Counted from the stretch's first letter, positions 8,753 through 17,900 are shown. The stretch: DNA of 64,000 nt from Sulfidibacter corallicola (GCF_017498545.1 NZ_CP071793.1:10100256-10164255); one strand, 5' to 3'. The notes: generated by a model not told the origin, from the letters alone. Numbers and translations are program-made.

Positions 8753-9424
8753 ATGACACGGCTCATCAAACGCTATGGCAGTCGGAAATTGTACGATACC
8801 AAAGAGAGCCGTTACGTTTCCTTGGAAGATATCGCCAAATGGGTTCGCGACGGAGAAGTGATCCAGGTGGTCGACAACGCGACCTCGGAAGATGTGACCG
8901 TTCAAACGCTGACGCAAGTCATTTCCGAGGAAGGTCGCAAGGGCGGCTCCGCATTGCCGAGTGATCTTTTGCATGATTTGATTCGAGTCGGCGGTTCAGC
9001 CGTTACCGACCGTGTGAAGAAAATCCAGACGGGCGTGGATACCTTTTTCAAGAAGTCCATCGATCGCTTGGTCCCTGTTTCCAAAGTCAGAGAGGAAATG
9101 GATCATCTCCGCCAGAGATTGGACGAGTTGGAAACGGCCATCTCCAGTGCCGAAGCCCACTCCCGGGTAGAGATGGAAGAGACGCCCGCCCCCGTCGAAA
9201 CGACCAAGACGGAACAACCGGCAAAAGCCACTCAGGAACCCGCCAAGGAACCCCCCGCGGCCGAAAGCGAAAGCCCCAAGGCCGCTCAAGAGGCGAAAGA
9301 GACGAAGCCGACCACCAAACGTGCGTCGACACGTCGATCTTCCAAGTCAGGATCTTCGACCAGTCGAAGATCGCGTAGCAAAAAAGAACCCGAAACCCCG
9401 AAATCTCAGGCCAGCGATTCCTGA
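8753..9424 (+). CDS. phaR: PHA/PHB synthesis repressor PhaR
   Basis: A 223-residue protein starting at ATG 8753, chosen because AAGGAGGA ends a few bases upstream and the conserved PhaR N-terminus (MTRLIKRYGSRKLYDT) begins there. Residues 1-62 match the PHB accumulation regulator DNA-binding domain; roughly 62-110 match the PHB-accumulation/granule-binding segment. Residues ~110-145 form a short coiled coil (VREEMDHLRQRLDELE), and the last ~75 residues are a disordered Ala/Pro/Glu/Lys tail ending in Ser/Arg/Lys. In known systems PhaR represses phasin genes and is titrated off DNA by binding nascent PHA granules. Two phasin genes follow directly, which fits. The PHA synthase itself is not in this window. 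Confidence 0.92.
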   Translation: MTRLIKRYGSRKLYDTKESRYVSLEDIAKWVRDGEVIQVVDNATSEDVTVQTLTQVISEEGRKGGSALPSDLLHDLIRVGGSAVTDRVKKIQTGVDTFFKKSIDRLVPVSKVREEMDHLRQRLDELETAISSAEAHSRVEMEETPAPVETTKTEQPAKATQEPAKEPPAAESESPKAAQEAKETKPTTKRASTRRSSKSGSSTSRRSRSKKEPETPKSQASDS

Positions 9425-9491
9425 GACCACTCGACGATTCCAGGCTCGAGGCAGGCCCTGCCGACAGCCATCACGTTAAAGGAGACAAGCC

Positions 9492-9842
9492 ATGAAAACG
9501 CTGTACACGATGGGCGACCAGGCCATGAAATCCGGTCGTACTTTTTACCTCGCCGGCCTCGGCGTCGCGGCAACCGTTCAAGAACAAACCAACAAGGTCT
9601 TCGAGAACCTGGTAGAAAAAGGTCGCACCGCCACCACCAAGGAAGCCGCCACCGAGAAAAAAACCGAAGGCCCGACCTTTTCCGGTCGCGTCAAGGACCT
9701 GAGCGACCAGGTCACCAACCGCGTTCAGGACGGCGTATCTTTCGCCTTCTCCCGCATGGGCATTCCCACCCGCCAGGAAATCCAGGATCTCACCCGTTCC
9801 GTGGAACAACTGACCGAAAAAGTACAGGCACTTCAAGCCTAA
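9492..9842 (+). CDS. Phasin-family PHA granule-associated protein (116 residues)
   Basis: A small amphipathic helical protein of the PhaI/PhaF-type phasin family. An N-terminal hydrophobic patch (FYLAGLGVAATVQEQT, about 17-32) is followed by a polar Lys/Glu/Thr linker. The C-terminal signature is FAFSRMGIPTRQEIQDLTRSV, ending in a heptad-like coiled coil. Phasins coat PHA granules and control their size. AAAGGAGA lies upstream of ATG 9492. It is 67 nt after phaR, so both are probably on one transcript and under PhaR control. It is paralogous to the next gene: both share an AGLG box, GIPTR/GVPTR and a coiled C-terminus. Confidence 0.88.
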   Translation: MKTLYTMGDQAMKSGRTFYLAGLGVAATVQEQTNKVFENLVEKGRTATTKEAATEKKTEGPTFSGRVKDLSDQVTNRVQDGVSFAFSRMGIPTRQEIQDLTRSVEQLTEKVQALQA

Positions 9843-10016
9843 GACCAGACGGCGCGTGCATCCGTCACGCCGCGACGCACCGCGCGCGGCTCCTACACCG
9901 GTAAGATAAGCGCGCCAACTCGTCGGACCGAGCGGCCGGCCGCGAATGAAAACGAACACGTTGCTCGGAGCCGACCTCGCACCGGAAGACGGCCTACACA
10001 GTATCAGGGGGGTATC

Positions 10017-10424
10017 ATGAGTATCAAAGATCGAGCCGAAAATCTGCAATCGGAAGTCAAAGACTCCGCACAAAAAATCTGGCTGGCCGGATTGGGCGCC
10101 ATGTCCATGGCCGGCGAAGAAGGCAACAAGCTCTTCAAGACCTTGATCGAAAAGGGCCAGGAGTTCGAAAGCCGTCAAACCGCGGCACCGGTCGACGCCG
10201 TGAAGACCGGAATCGGCTCCGCCAAGGAACGCGTGGAAGACGTTTGGGGAAGAGTCGAATCCCTGATCAACGAACGCATCGGCCAGGCCTTCCAGACCTT
10301 CGGCGTCCCCACCCGCGACGAGATCGCGGATCTGACCAACCGCGTCGACGCCCTGATGGACGCCCTCAACAAATTGAACGCCGAAAAAGCCCCCGAGGCG
10401 ACCGAAGAAGAAACCAAAGCCTGA
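10017..10424 (+). CDS. Phasin-family PHA granule-associated protein (135 residues)
   Basis: A second phasin of the same type. It has an N-terminal amphipathic helix with IWLAGLGAMSMA (about 20-31), a central helix, FGVPTRDEIADLTNRVDAL, and an acidic Glu/Ala/Thr tail. GGGGGT precedes ATG 10017. It lies 174 nt after the first phasin; the gap has no obvious terminator, so co-transcription or a weak extra promoter are both possible. The pair probably acts on the same PHA granules; unequal length and tail charge suggest division of roles, which is inference. Confidence 0.88.
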   Translation: MSIKDRAENLQSEVKDSAQKIWLAGLGAMSMAGEEGNKLFKTLIEKGQEFESRQTAAPVDAVKTGIGSAKERVEDVWGRVESLINERIGQAFQTFGVPTRDEIADLTNRVDALMDALNKLNAEKAPEATEEETKA

Positions 10425-10625
10425 GACCTTTCCACGCAACCAGCACGATACGTGCGTTAGCATCATTTCCCATCGATCGACATCGCTGGCGAAAGGTGAA
10501 CCGGCTGTCCCACGACCGCCGGGATCGCCTGGATGAATTGTAGAGGCCTCGGTTCATCCATCCGGTTCCGGCGGAATCATATATAGATGTAACGAAGGTC
10601 GACGCGACAGGAAGGAGCCCGACCC

Positions 10626-11888
10626 ATGGGGGGTATTCAGGAAAAACGTCCGAAAATTGGTCTGGCAATGGCAGGAGGCGGCCCGGAAGGTGCCGTTTAC
10701 GAAATCGGAGCCATTCGCGCCCTCGACGATGCCATCGAAGGGCTCGACGTCAACGATCTGCACGTTTACGTTGGTGTCAGCGCAGGCGCGTTCGTCACCT
10801 CTTGCCTGGCCAACAACGTGACGTCCGCACAACTGGCACGCGCCGTCGTCAATATCGATCCTCACGATCACCTGTTCGATCCGAGCATGTTTCTCACCCC
10901 GGCACTGGGTCTGTTCGTCAAATCCGGCATGATGCTTCCCCGCCTGATGATGGAGTCCATTCGCGACTACATGCTGAATAAACACGAACAGGGGTTGGTC
11001 AACTCCTTCACGCGCCTCGGCCGCGCCATTCCCGTCGGGCTCTTTGACAACGAACCACTTCGCGAATATCTGGAACGCGTGTTCAACAAACCCGGTCGCA
11101 CGGACGACTTTCGCCAACTGGGCAAAAAGCTGTTCGTCATCGCCACCGACCTCGACACCAGCCACGCGGTGGTCTTCGGACGCGGGGAATACGCACACAT
11201 CCCCATTTCGCTTGCCGTCCAGGCAAGCACGGCCCTACCGGGTCTCTACCCGCCGGTAGTCATCGAGGATCGCAGCTACGTGGACGGCGTGCTGCGTCGA
11301 ACCCTGCACGCCTCGACGATTCTCGACGAGAACCTCGACCTGGCTCTTTGCGTGAACCCCATCGTCCCCGTGGACACGAGCCGCTCCGTGGAAGAAGGCT
11401 ACATGCGCCGCGGCAAATTGACCGACCGCGGCATGCCCACGGTTCTCTCCCAGACGTTCCGAACCCTGATTCACTCGCGCATGCGCGTCGGCTTCCGGCG
11501 CTACGACAATCAGTACAAGGGAACCGACCTGGTCCTCATCGAACCGGAACCCCACGACTACCGCATGTTCTTCACCAACATCTTCAGCTTTTCCAAGCGG
11601 AAAGCGGTCGCCGAACACGCCTACCGGTCGATCATGCGCCATCTCGCGAGCCGGCTCGAGGAGCTGGATCCGGTTTTCGAAAAACACGGGATGCGCCTTC
11701 GTCACGACGTCATTTTCCGGGAAGACCCCGACATTTGGAAAAGCGTGGACGCCACGCCCTACCGCAAAAAGGGCCCCGTCACCAGCAATCTGAGCGACGC
11801 CCTCGAACGACTGGAAGCCGTACTGGAGAAAAGAAAGGAAAAGGGCAACGACCACGAGCCGGAGCCCGAGCCCCAGGAAGTCGGCTGA
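10626..11888 (+). CDS. Patatin-like phospholipase family protein
   Basis: A 420-residue patatin-fold hydrolase. The nucleophile elbow is GVSAG with S52, and the dyad aspartate is D220 in YVDGVL. The loop that normally reads GGGxRG and forms the oxyanion hole is GGGPEG here (17-22), so the usual Arg is absent. It has no signal peptide and is likely cytoplasmic or granule-bound. The C-terminal ~150 residues are charged, with basic stretches (FSFSKRKAVAEHAYR) suited to a membrane or granule surface, and the end is Glu/Pro/Lys rich. It follows two phasin genes and ends the plus-strand cluster before three terminators. Patatin-fold enzymes act on lipid acyl esters; a role at PHA granules is suggested by position only. 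Start chosen at 10626 after GGAAGGAG. Confidence 0.87.
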   Translation: MGGIQEKRPKIGLAMAGGGPEGAVYEIGAIRALDDAIEGLDVNDLHVYVGVSAGAFVTSCLANNVTSAQLARAVVNIDPHDHLFDPSMFLTPALGLFVKSGMMLPRLMMESIRDYMLNKHEQGLVNSFTRLGRAIPVGLFDNEPLREYLERVFNKPGRTDDFRQLGKKLFVIATDLDTSHAVVFGRGEYAHIPISLAVQASTALPGLYPPVVIEDRSYVDGVLRRTLHASTILDENLDLALCVNPIVPVDTSRSVEEGYMRRGKLTDRGMPTVLSQTFRTLIHSRMRVGFRRYDNQYKGTDLVLIEPEPHDYRMFFTNIFSFSKRKAVAEHAYRSIMRHLASRLEELDPVFEKHGMRLRHDVIFREDPDIWKSVDATPYRKKGPVTSNLSDALERLEAVLEKRKEKGNDHEPEPEPQEVG

Positions 11889-11937
11889 CGGCATCGCATC
11901 CCAACATTTTCGCGTCCTTTGGAAACAGGACCCCTTT

Positions 11938-11969
11938 GCCGCCGGGTCCCCCACCCGGCGGCATTTTTT
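11938..11969 (+). terminator. Intrinsic terminator, copy 1, after the patatin gene
   Basis: A 10-bp perfect stem GCCGCCGGGT (11938-11947) / ACCCGGCGGC (11953-11962), a 5-nt C loop and six T (11964-11969). It lies 50 nt after the patatin stop. Confidence 0.85.
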
Positions 11970-12004
11970 CGAAGATTCTGCGTCCTTTGGAAACAGGACC
12001 CTTT

Positions 12005-12036
12005 GGCCGCCGGTCCCTTCCCCGGCGGCCTTTTTT
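12005..12036 (+). terminator. Intrinsic terminator, copy 2
   Basis: A 9-bp stem GGCCGCCGG (12005-12013) / CCGGCGGCC (12022-12030) with an 8-nt loop, followed directly by six T. Confidence 0.85.
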
Positions 12037-12070
12037 CACCGCTTTCGCGTCCTTTGGAAACAGGACCCTT

Positions 12071-12104
12071 TGGCCGCCGGCCCCCACCGGCGGCCATTTT
12101 TTTT
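12071..12104 (+). terminator. Intrinsic terminator, copy 3
   Basis: A 10-bp stem (12071-12080 with 12087-12096), a 6-nt loop and eight T (12097-12104). It lies 33 nt before the stop codon of the convergent gene. Confidence 0.85.
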
Positions 12105-12136
12105 GCGCGACCCTTTCGCAACCAAGCGACCCGGTC

Positions 12137-13171
12137 TCAGTCGTGCTCTCCCGGAATGACGCTCTCTTCCGACGCTTCCACCGCATGATAGGTCTTCTGT
12201 AATTCGGCGACGGCCTGTACATTGCCCATCTCTTCATAAGTCGCGATCAGCAGATGGTAGGCCGGAAAATAGTTGCCACAATCGGCGAGTGCCTTGCGCA
12301 GGTGGGCGACCGCATCCTCGAACTGACCGGCGTTGAAATGGCCCAACCCCCGCGAGTAATGAACCCCACCACCGTAGTTGATGCGGCGCAGGATGCTGTC
12401 GTAATAATCGGCGGCCATATCGAGCTTTTTGGTCTTCGCGAAGTGGTTGGCCTTGTCCAATCCCGCGAATATCCGACCTTGGCGGTCACCACCGGTATAG
12501 ATGCGGAACAATTGGTACAGGGCGTTGGGAACCCCCAAGAGGAACGGCAAGTTGAGAAAAAGCATTTTCCAGGCGTTGCCGCGCATACACGAATGACACA
12601 TGTAGCGCTTGCCGTAGTTCCAACCGTAGATGACCAGCAAAAAGTAGAAGTAGAACACGGTGAAGTAACTGGGAACCGCGTAAAAGCCGCACTCGTCGCA
12701 CAGACGCAGGTTCTCCTCTCCCTGTGGTCGGGCCTGGCCAAGGGTGTGAATCGTTTCACAATAGGTGCAATAGACCTGCGGGGATTGGGGCATGTGGGTC
12801 AAATCCACGGTGGCCTTGCAGTCGGGGCAGCGCGTGACCTTGAACGATTCACCCTTGCCCTCTTCCGCCAGGGCCTGCTTCCTGAGTTTGGCCCACCGTG
12901 CCGAAGAAACCCCGTTGATCGCGATGGAAAGCTCGCGAATGGGACCTTTCTTGATGGCCAGGGCCACGAACCCGGTTTCCCCATCTTCCTGGAGCAGTTG
13001 CAAGATCAAATTGTCGAAACGCCGATCCACTCTCAAAATCGTTTCGACAGGTAGGGTCGCTTCGTCGAGGGTCAGCTCGTTGCCGTCGAAATACCCCTTT
13101 TTGCTCAGAAAACTGGCTTCATTCCCGTCGTCGTCCAAAAACTTGAACTTGAAGGTAATCCCTTCCTTCAT
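12137..13171 (-). CDS. Zinc-ribbon / transmembrane / TPR protein of unknown function
   Basis: A 344-residue protein without a confident family name. The N-terminal ~110 residues form a small beta-rich domain. There are two zinc-knuckle-like sets: C115/C118 with C135/C138 (CPDC, CTYC) and C158/C161 with C192/C195 (CDEC, CHSC). Two hydrophobic segments (about 168-184 and 203-222) suggest membrane anchoring, with the second zinc site straddling the first segment. The C-terminal ~110 residues contain TPR-like helices (HYSRGLGHFNAGQFEDAVAHLRKAL). Zinc ribbon plus membrane plus TPR suggests an assembly or signalling adaptor; that is inference. It converges with the PHA cluster. The start ATG 13171 is preceded by AGGTGC only; the next upstream reading frame ends 20 nt earlier. 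Confidence 0.75.
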   Translation of the reverse strand: MKEGITFKFKFLDDDGNEASFLSKKGYFDGNELTLDEATLPVETILRVDRRFDNLILQLLQEDGETGFVALAIKKGPIRELSIAINGVSSARWAKLRKQALAEEGKGESFKVTRCPDCKATVDLTHMPQSPQVYCTYCETIHTLGQARPQGEENLRLCDECGFYAVPSYFTVFYFYFLLVIYGWNYGKRYMCHSCMRGNAWKMLFLNLPFLLGVPNALYQLFRIYTGGDRQGRIFAGLDKANHFAKTKKLDMAADYYDSILRRINYGGGVHYSRGLGHFNAGQFEDAVAHLRKALADCGNYFPAYHLLIATYEEMGNVQAVAELQKTYHAVEASEESVIPGEHD

Positions 13172-13191
13172 GGCAGCACCTCATTCCACGT

Positions 13192-13428
13192 TCATGGTTC
13201 GGGGTTTCTACCAGATCTCGGTCGAGGCGATGCGGATGTCGACCCGACTCCGCTGCGAGTACCGAAACCCGGCAGAAGGCACGGTTCTCGGCCAGGCCCC
13301 TTCTCCATCGGGGGCACATCACCACCCACGGAATCGGAGACCACCGAAGAAGCGATCTCCCGCGGCGAGCATTCGACGCAATACGCCTCGTCATAGTCCG
13401 GTATAGGTAAAAAATACCACTTTTTCAT
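13192..13428 (-). CDS. Possible small protein (78 residues)
   Basis: A tentative gene starting at ATG 13428 (MKKWYFLPIPDYDEAYCVECSP at the N-terminus), ending 20 nt before the zinc-ribbon/TPR gene. The first ~35 residues have plausible protein-like composition, with a CVEC pair. The remainder is Gly/Pro/Arg/Ser rich, as expected of unselected GC-rich DNA, so either only the N-terminal part is meaningful or the frame is not a gene. The ribosome site is weak (AGAAG). Confidence 0.3.
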   Translation of the reverse strand: MKKWYFLPIPDYDEAYCVECSPREIASSVVSDSVGGDVPPMEKGPGREPCLLPGFGTRSGVGSTSASPRPRSGRNPEP

Positions 13429-13439
13429 GGCACTTCTCT

Positions 13440-13556
13440 TCATTTTTTTTCGCTATAACCATTGAGATCAAATTTAACCACCGAAGAAACGACGGGCTTC
13501 ACCAAACCCGGACAGCCCCCCGCTGTCGCGCTTGTGAGGTGGGTGATTTGACCCAT
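13440..13556 (-). CDS. Possible micro-protein (38 residues)
   Basis: A tentative 38-residue frame starting at ATG 13556 with GGA seven bases upstream. It contains LTSATAGGCPGLVKPVVSSV and ends in a charged tail. Its stop overlaps, as ATGA, an in-frame ATG of the next small frame (13443), which hints at coupling. Both small frames contain an SSVV block and the same ACCACCGAAGAA DNA stretch (near 13343 and 13480). No homology is recognised. Confidence 0.25.
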   Translation of the reverse strand: MGQITHLTSATAGGCPGLVKPVVSSVVKFDLNGYSEKK

Positions 13557-13926
13557 CTTTGATTCCGAAAGATCCCTAGATTTTTGTATCGGAATCGAAG
13601 ACGGAACGCACTTATAGAACGTGAGGTTGTTTTGTGTTTGGCGATTTCCGGTCATTCGGAATCTCGAACACAAGGACCGAAACCTGAATAACAGGTATCC
13701 CCTTCTCAATATCCCATGGATTTCCAAGGTCTTTGACTTTTGTCACAAAAAGTCGCGGCCTGTCCTTATCCCTCGCGATCGTTGTCCATCGAGTGAGCGC
13801 CCCACGGACGCTTCCAGGAGCGAATCGGCACATTCCGCAGTAATAAATGCATGCCGGCCTCGCTCTCCACAACTGGAACGCCATTTGCTTAACTCATCAC
13901 CAGCGGTTGTCTCCTGGAGTTTGAAT
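13557..13926. other. Intergenic region, no gene recognised
   Basis: Lower-GC sequence between the tentative micro-protein and the zinc-ribbon gene. Frames across it on both strands lack ribosome sites and protein-like composition. It presumably contains divergent promoters, but none stands out. Confidence 0.4.
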
Positions 13927-14172
13927 ATGTGTGAAAAAGGCTTGAAAAAAACGCACGCTCCCCAGAGAAAAGAAGCTTTCTCCGGCGATGCGGAACTGGT
14001 TACGGTTTGCATGTATTGCGATGCCGTTCGCTCGAATCGCAACAACTGGGACCACACCAGTCCGGAAGTGGAACTGAAACAATTCGCACGCATCAGCCAC
14101 GGCGTATGCCCACACTGCTATCGCGATGCCGTTTCGCTTCTCGTCAGAGAAATCAAGGTCCTCACGGCCTGA
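13927..14172 (+). CDS. Stand-alone small zinc-ribbon protein (81 residues)
   Basis: An 81-residue protein starting at ATG 13927, with CTGGAG eight bases upstream. Four cysteines form two pairs, C28/C31 (CMYC) and C61/C64 (CPHC). The motif ISHGVCPHCYRDA matches the SHGICPxC segment often found at the C-terminus of PAS-domain proteins and response regulators, where the preceding C-x2-C-x-x-R is also present. Here that module exists alone, with a short basic N-terminus. It probably binds one Zn and may interact with a signalling protein in trans. It is followed by a strong bidirectional terminator, which supports it being a transcribed unit. Confidence 0.75.
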   Translation: MCEKGLKKTHAPQRKEAFSGDAELVTVCMYCDAVRSNRNNWDHTSPEVELKQFARISHGVCPHCYRDAVSLLVREIKVLTA

Positions 14173-14200
14173 TTCACTCCCCAACACCATCACATCGCTA

Positions 14201-14246
14201 AAGACACAAAAAAACCGCCGGTATTCTGGCGGTTTTTTTGTGTCTT
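14201..14246. terminator. Strong bidirectional intrinsic terminator
   Basis: A 19-bp perfect inverted repeat, AAGACACAAAAAAACCGCC (14201-14219) with its complement at 14228-14246, and an 8-nt loop. The A7/T7 runs within the arms make it a terminator in both directions, serving the zinc-ribbon gene (+) and the convergent small gene (-). A weaker hairpin (GCCGGC repeat, 14381-14398, followed by T7) lies further on; the rest of 14173-14452 shows nothing. Confidence 0.9.
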
Positions 14247-14452
14247 CTTGTTTTTACCGGGACTCACAAACAGGCATCCGCACCTCACAAATCACTGGCC
14301 CCCACACCACACTTGTGGTAGTATGCAAATACGCCACAAGATATCGTAGTCTATATAGAAACATAGACATAACAACACCAGCCGGCATCAGGGCCGGCAC
14401 TGTTTTTTTCGGTTGTGATATCTGGATGGGGTGTTGGGTTTTTCGGCCGATG

Positions 14453-14719
14453 TCAGCACATGGCCCGGCGCCGCGAGGTATAGTGCATGATGTCGTCGAT
14501 GGCCACGCGTTTATATTCATGAAGAGGTAAGTCTTTCGCGAAGGCCTCCAGTTCGTTGAGTTGTTGTTCCGGGAGTTCTCCGATCGGCTTTAACTGGACC
14601 TCGTTCTCGTCGGTCAGGAAAAGATTAGCCACAAGATGTTGTGGTTTATCTAAATCAACGATCCCTCCTAACAAGAACGGTGGACTCAGTTCGGAGCCAG
14701 GAAAAAACTTGAACCGCAT
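14453..14719 (-). CDS. Small hypothetical protein (88 residues)
   Basis: An 88-residue soluble, acidic protein with no recognised family. A good ribosome site (GGAGGG, three bases before ATG 14719) and balanced composition support it as real. The N-terminal half looks like a beta-sheet domain (LLGGIVDLDKPQHLVANLFL) and the C-terminal half is helical (LPEQQLNELEAFAKDL). It converges on the shared terminator at 14201-14246. Confidence 0.6.
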   Translation of the reverse strand: MRFKFFPGSELSPPFLLGGIVDLDKPQHLVANLFLTDENEVQLKPIGELPEQQLNELEAFAKDLPLHEYKRVAIDDIMHYTSRRRAMC

Positions 14720-14940
14720 TTTCCCTCCAAACCATCAAAAGAGAATGGATTAATTTTTTTAAGAACAGTTACAGGCACTATAACGTTTTATCCGCACCTT
14801 GCCAAGAAAAAAATGCTGAATTTAGGAGATTTATCTTAGTTTTCCACAGGTAGAAGGCCCCCTGTGGAAAACGAGCGATCGAATGTAAATTCCGCTTTCC
14901 TCGTAGGCGTTTGAAATCTGTACTTCGAAACGGGCCGGAA

Positions 14941-17900
14941 TCACTCGTTTTCCCCGACCGAATCGCTGACCGGCACCGAATGGGCCCGCTCCGATCCCGA
15001 TCCGGCGAATTCCAACCGGAACAGCGCACCTTTGCCCTCCCCTTCGCTTTCCACGGAAATATCGCCACCCATCTGGCGCATGACGTCCAGACAGTAATGG
15101 AGCCCGAATCCGTGGCCAGTGCGCTTGGTGGTATAGCCATGGGAGAACACGCGTTTCAAACCCTGTTCGGAAATCCCGACACCATGGTCTCGAATCGTCA
15201 ACACGGGGTTCGTCTCAGGGGCCGTGATCAGTTCGAGTTCGAGCCGGCGACGATCCTCCGGGGTTTCCTCCATGGCTTCGACCGCGTTTTTGAGGACATT
15301 CATGATGATCTGGATGGAGTGAATGCGCTGAGCTTCGACCATGACCGACCATTCGCGGTCAAAAGGAATTCGGACATCGATATTTCGGCGTTTGAAGGAC
15401 TCCTCCATAATCCGGCAACATTCGAAGACGAGCGCCACCAAATCGAATCGATCGGACTTCTCGGTACTTTGCTTGGCGTGGCGCTGCTGCATTTCGATGA
15501 TGTCCTGCATGAGATCGGTTTTCTTGTTCATGTCTTCCAACTGTTTGCTGAGAAACGCGTTTTCCTGACTCAAAATACTGCCGATCTTCATGAAGTAGGC
15601 GGGCAACAATTTGCCCTTGGGATCCTCGGCCATCCAGCGGGCCCAATCGTGCTCGTGCTCCTTCAACATGTTGCCCGCCTGTTCGAGGCGATGGACCTTG
15701 GAATATTCGAGTTTGTGCAGCGTCTGTTGCGCGGACACTTTGAGACTGTTCAATACGTTGCCGATATTGTGGAGAATCGAGGTGGCGAACTTGGCGTTCT
15801 CCTCGGCGAAGGCGCCCGCCTCGACCGCCTGCCTGGCCGAAGCGAGATCGCGCCGAAAATCGTGGAATCGGAGTTGGGTCTGAATACGGGGGATCAACTC
15901 TTCCTTGGTCACGGGTTTGGTGATGAAATCGTTGGCACCGGCCTCGAACCCGATGGCCATGTCGTCCACCTGACCTCGAGCCGTCAACAGGATCACCGGC
16001 AACTCGTGATGGTCGTATTGGTGGCGCAATTCGCGGCAGACCTGGTAGCCCGACATTTTGGGCATCATGACATCCAGGATCACCAGATCGACCGGTACGT
16101 TCTTTTGGTTCACCACCGCCAGGGCCTGCTCGCCGGAAGAGGCCTGAACGATTCGGTACTGATTGAGGGAAAGCAGGTTGACCAACACCTGGAGGTTGAC
16201 CGGCTCGTCGTCGACGATCAGGATCGTGTAGTCGTCTTCCGCCTTTTCCAACTGGACACCGGTCCGCGTGTACTCGGCGATGACTTCTCCCTCGTGATCG
16301 CCGGCCTGAAGGTGTTTGAGATCGGCCAGTTGGGCTTCGATCTCCTCCATCTCGACCTTTTTCTCTTTAGAGAGGGGAACCGTGAACCGAAACGTGGCGC
16401 CCTTGCCCGCTTCGCTCTCCACCCAAATGCGGCCCTTGTGCAGTTCCACCAACTGCTTGGTGATCGCCAATCCCAGGCCGGTTCCACCGTGAAGTCGCTC
16501 CATCGAACCGTGCACCTGTTCGAACGAACTGAATATGCCGCGCTGCCGATCGGAAGGGATGCCGATTCCGGTATCGGCGACACTCACCAAAAGCCACGCA
16601 CCGCTCACCTGGGCCGACACCGTCACACAGCCGCGATCGGTAAACTTGATGGCGTTGCCGACGAGGTTGTGCAGGATCTGCTGGAGCCGGTTCTCGTCCC
16701 CGGCGACCGGCACGAGGTCCACCTCGATGGCATTGATCAATCGCAACCCCTTTTTCTGGGCCATGGGTTTGCTGAGCAGCAGCACCACATCCACGAGCGA
16801 GTGCATGTCCACCGGTTTCAGGTCCAGTTCGATGGTGCGTTCCTTGAGTTTGGAGTAATCCAGGATATCGTTGACCAAATTGGACAGGCGCTTGGCACTG
16901 CCCAGAACCATGGAAAGATTGGCCACGGTCTTGGGGGGCAATTCGCCGGTCACGCCGTCGATCAGGGACTCGACGATCCCCATGATCCCATTCAGCGGCG
17001 TGCGCAACTCGTGGGACGTATTGGCCAAAAATTCGTCCTTGAGGCGATCCACGTGACGCAGCCGCTCGGCAACACCGTGTTCCCGTTCCAAATCGCGAGC
17101 CGCCAATTCCAAGGCCTGGCGGTGGGAACGTTCCCGTCTGAGGTTGTAGAGGTGGAAGAGCCCGAAGAGAGCCGTGCCCATGAGAATGAAATACAGAAAG
17201 AAGGCCAATCGCGTTCGCCACCAGGGCGGAACGATGACGAGCGACCAGGAGGTACCCACTTCGTTCCAAACGCCGTTGTTGTTGGCGCCCTTGACGCGAA
17301 ACACGTATGTCCCCGGATCGATGTTGGTGTAGTTGATGCGCCGAATGGATCCCTGATAGTTCCATTCCTCCTCGAAACCCTCCATTTTGAAGGCGTATTT
17401 ATTCTTTTCCGGGTCGGTGAAATCCAAGACGGCGAACTCGAAAGTGAAGGCATTGCGCGAATGGGGCAACACCAACTCCCTGCGCTCGGAAGGATGGAGC
17501 GGGACGGACAGGGGCTTGCCGCCCAAAAGAAACTTGGTGATCGCCACGTTGGGGACGTGGGTGTTCAGCTTCAGCCGCCCGGGATGAAAAAAGGTCAAAC
17601 CCTCGACCCCGCCATAAAACATCTCGCCCAGGTGGTTCTTGAAAAAAGCGCCGGTATTGTATTCGTTGTGGTGAAGCCCCTCTTTGGTCGTAAAGTTGGT
17701 GAACGACTCGTTGAGGATGTCGAACCGGGACAATCCCTGATTGGTACTGATCCACAGGTAATCCGCCCCCTGAAACAAAAGCCCGCAGACAATGTCGTTG
17801 GGCAACCCGTCGTGTTCGCTGAAATGGCGATAGGTGCCGTTTTCCAGATCGAGCCGGTTGAGCCCGCCGCCCGCGGTTCCCACCCACAGGACCTCGTTCC

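Larger units (their letters stand above)
11912..12104 (+). repeat. Three tandem copies of a ~68-bp two-hairpin terminator unit
   Basis: Units begin at 11912, 11980 and 12047 (spacing 68 and 67 bp). Each begins GCGTCCTTTGGAAACAGGAC, in which GTCCT and AGGAC can form a small first hairpin. Each continues into a GC-rich second hairpin (GCCGCCGG type) ending in a T-run. Sequence between units (about 10 bp) is not conserved. The high identity implies recent tandem duplication or homogenisation. Confidence 0.85.
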
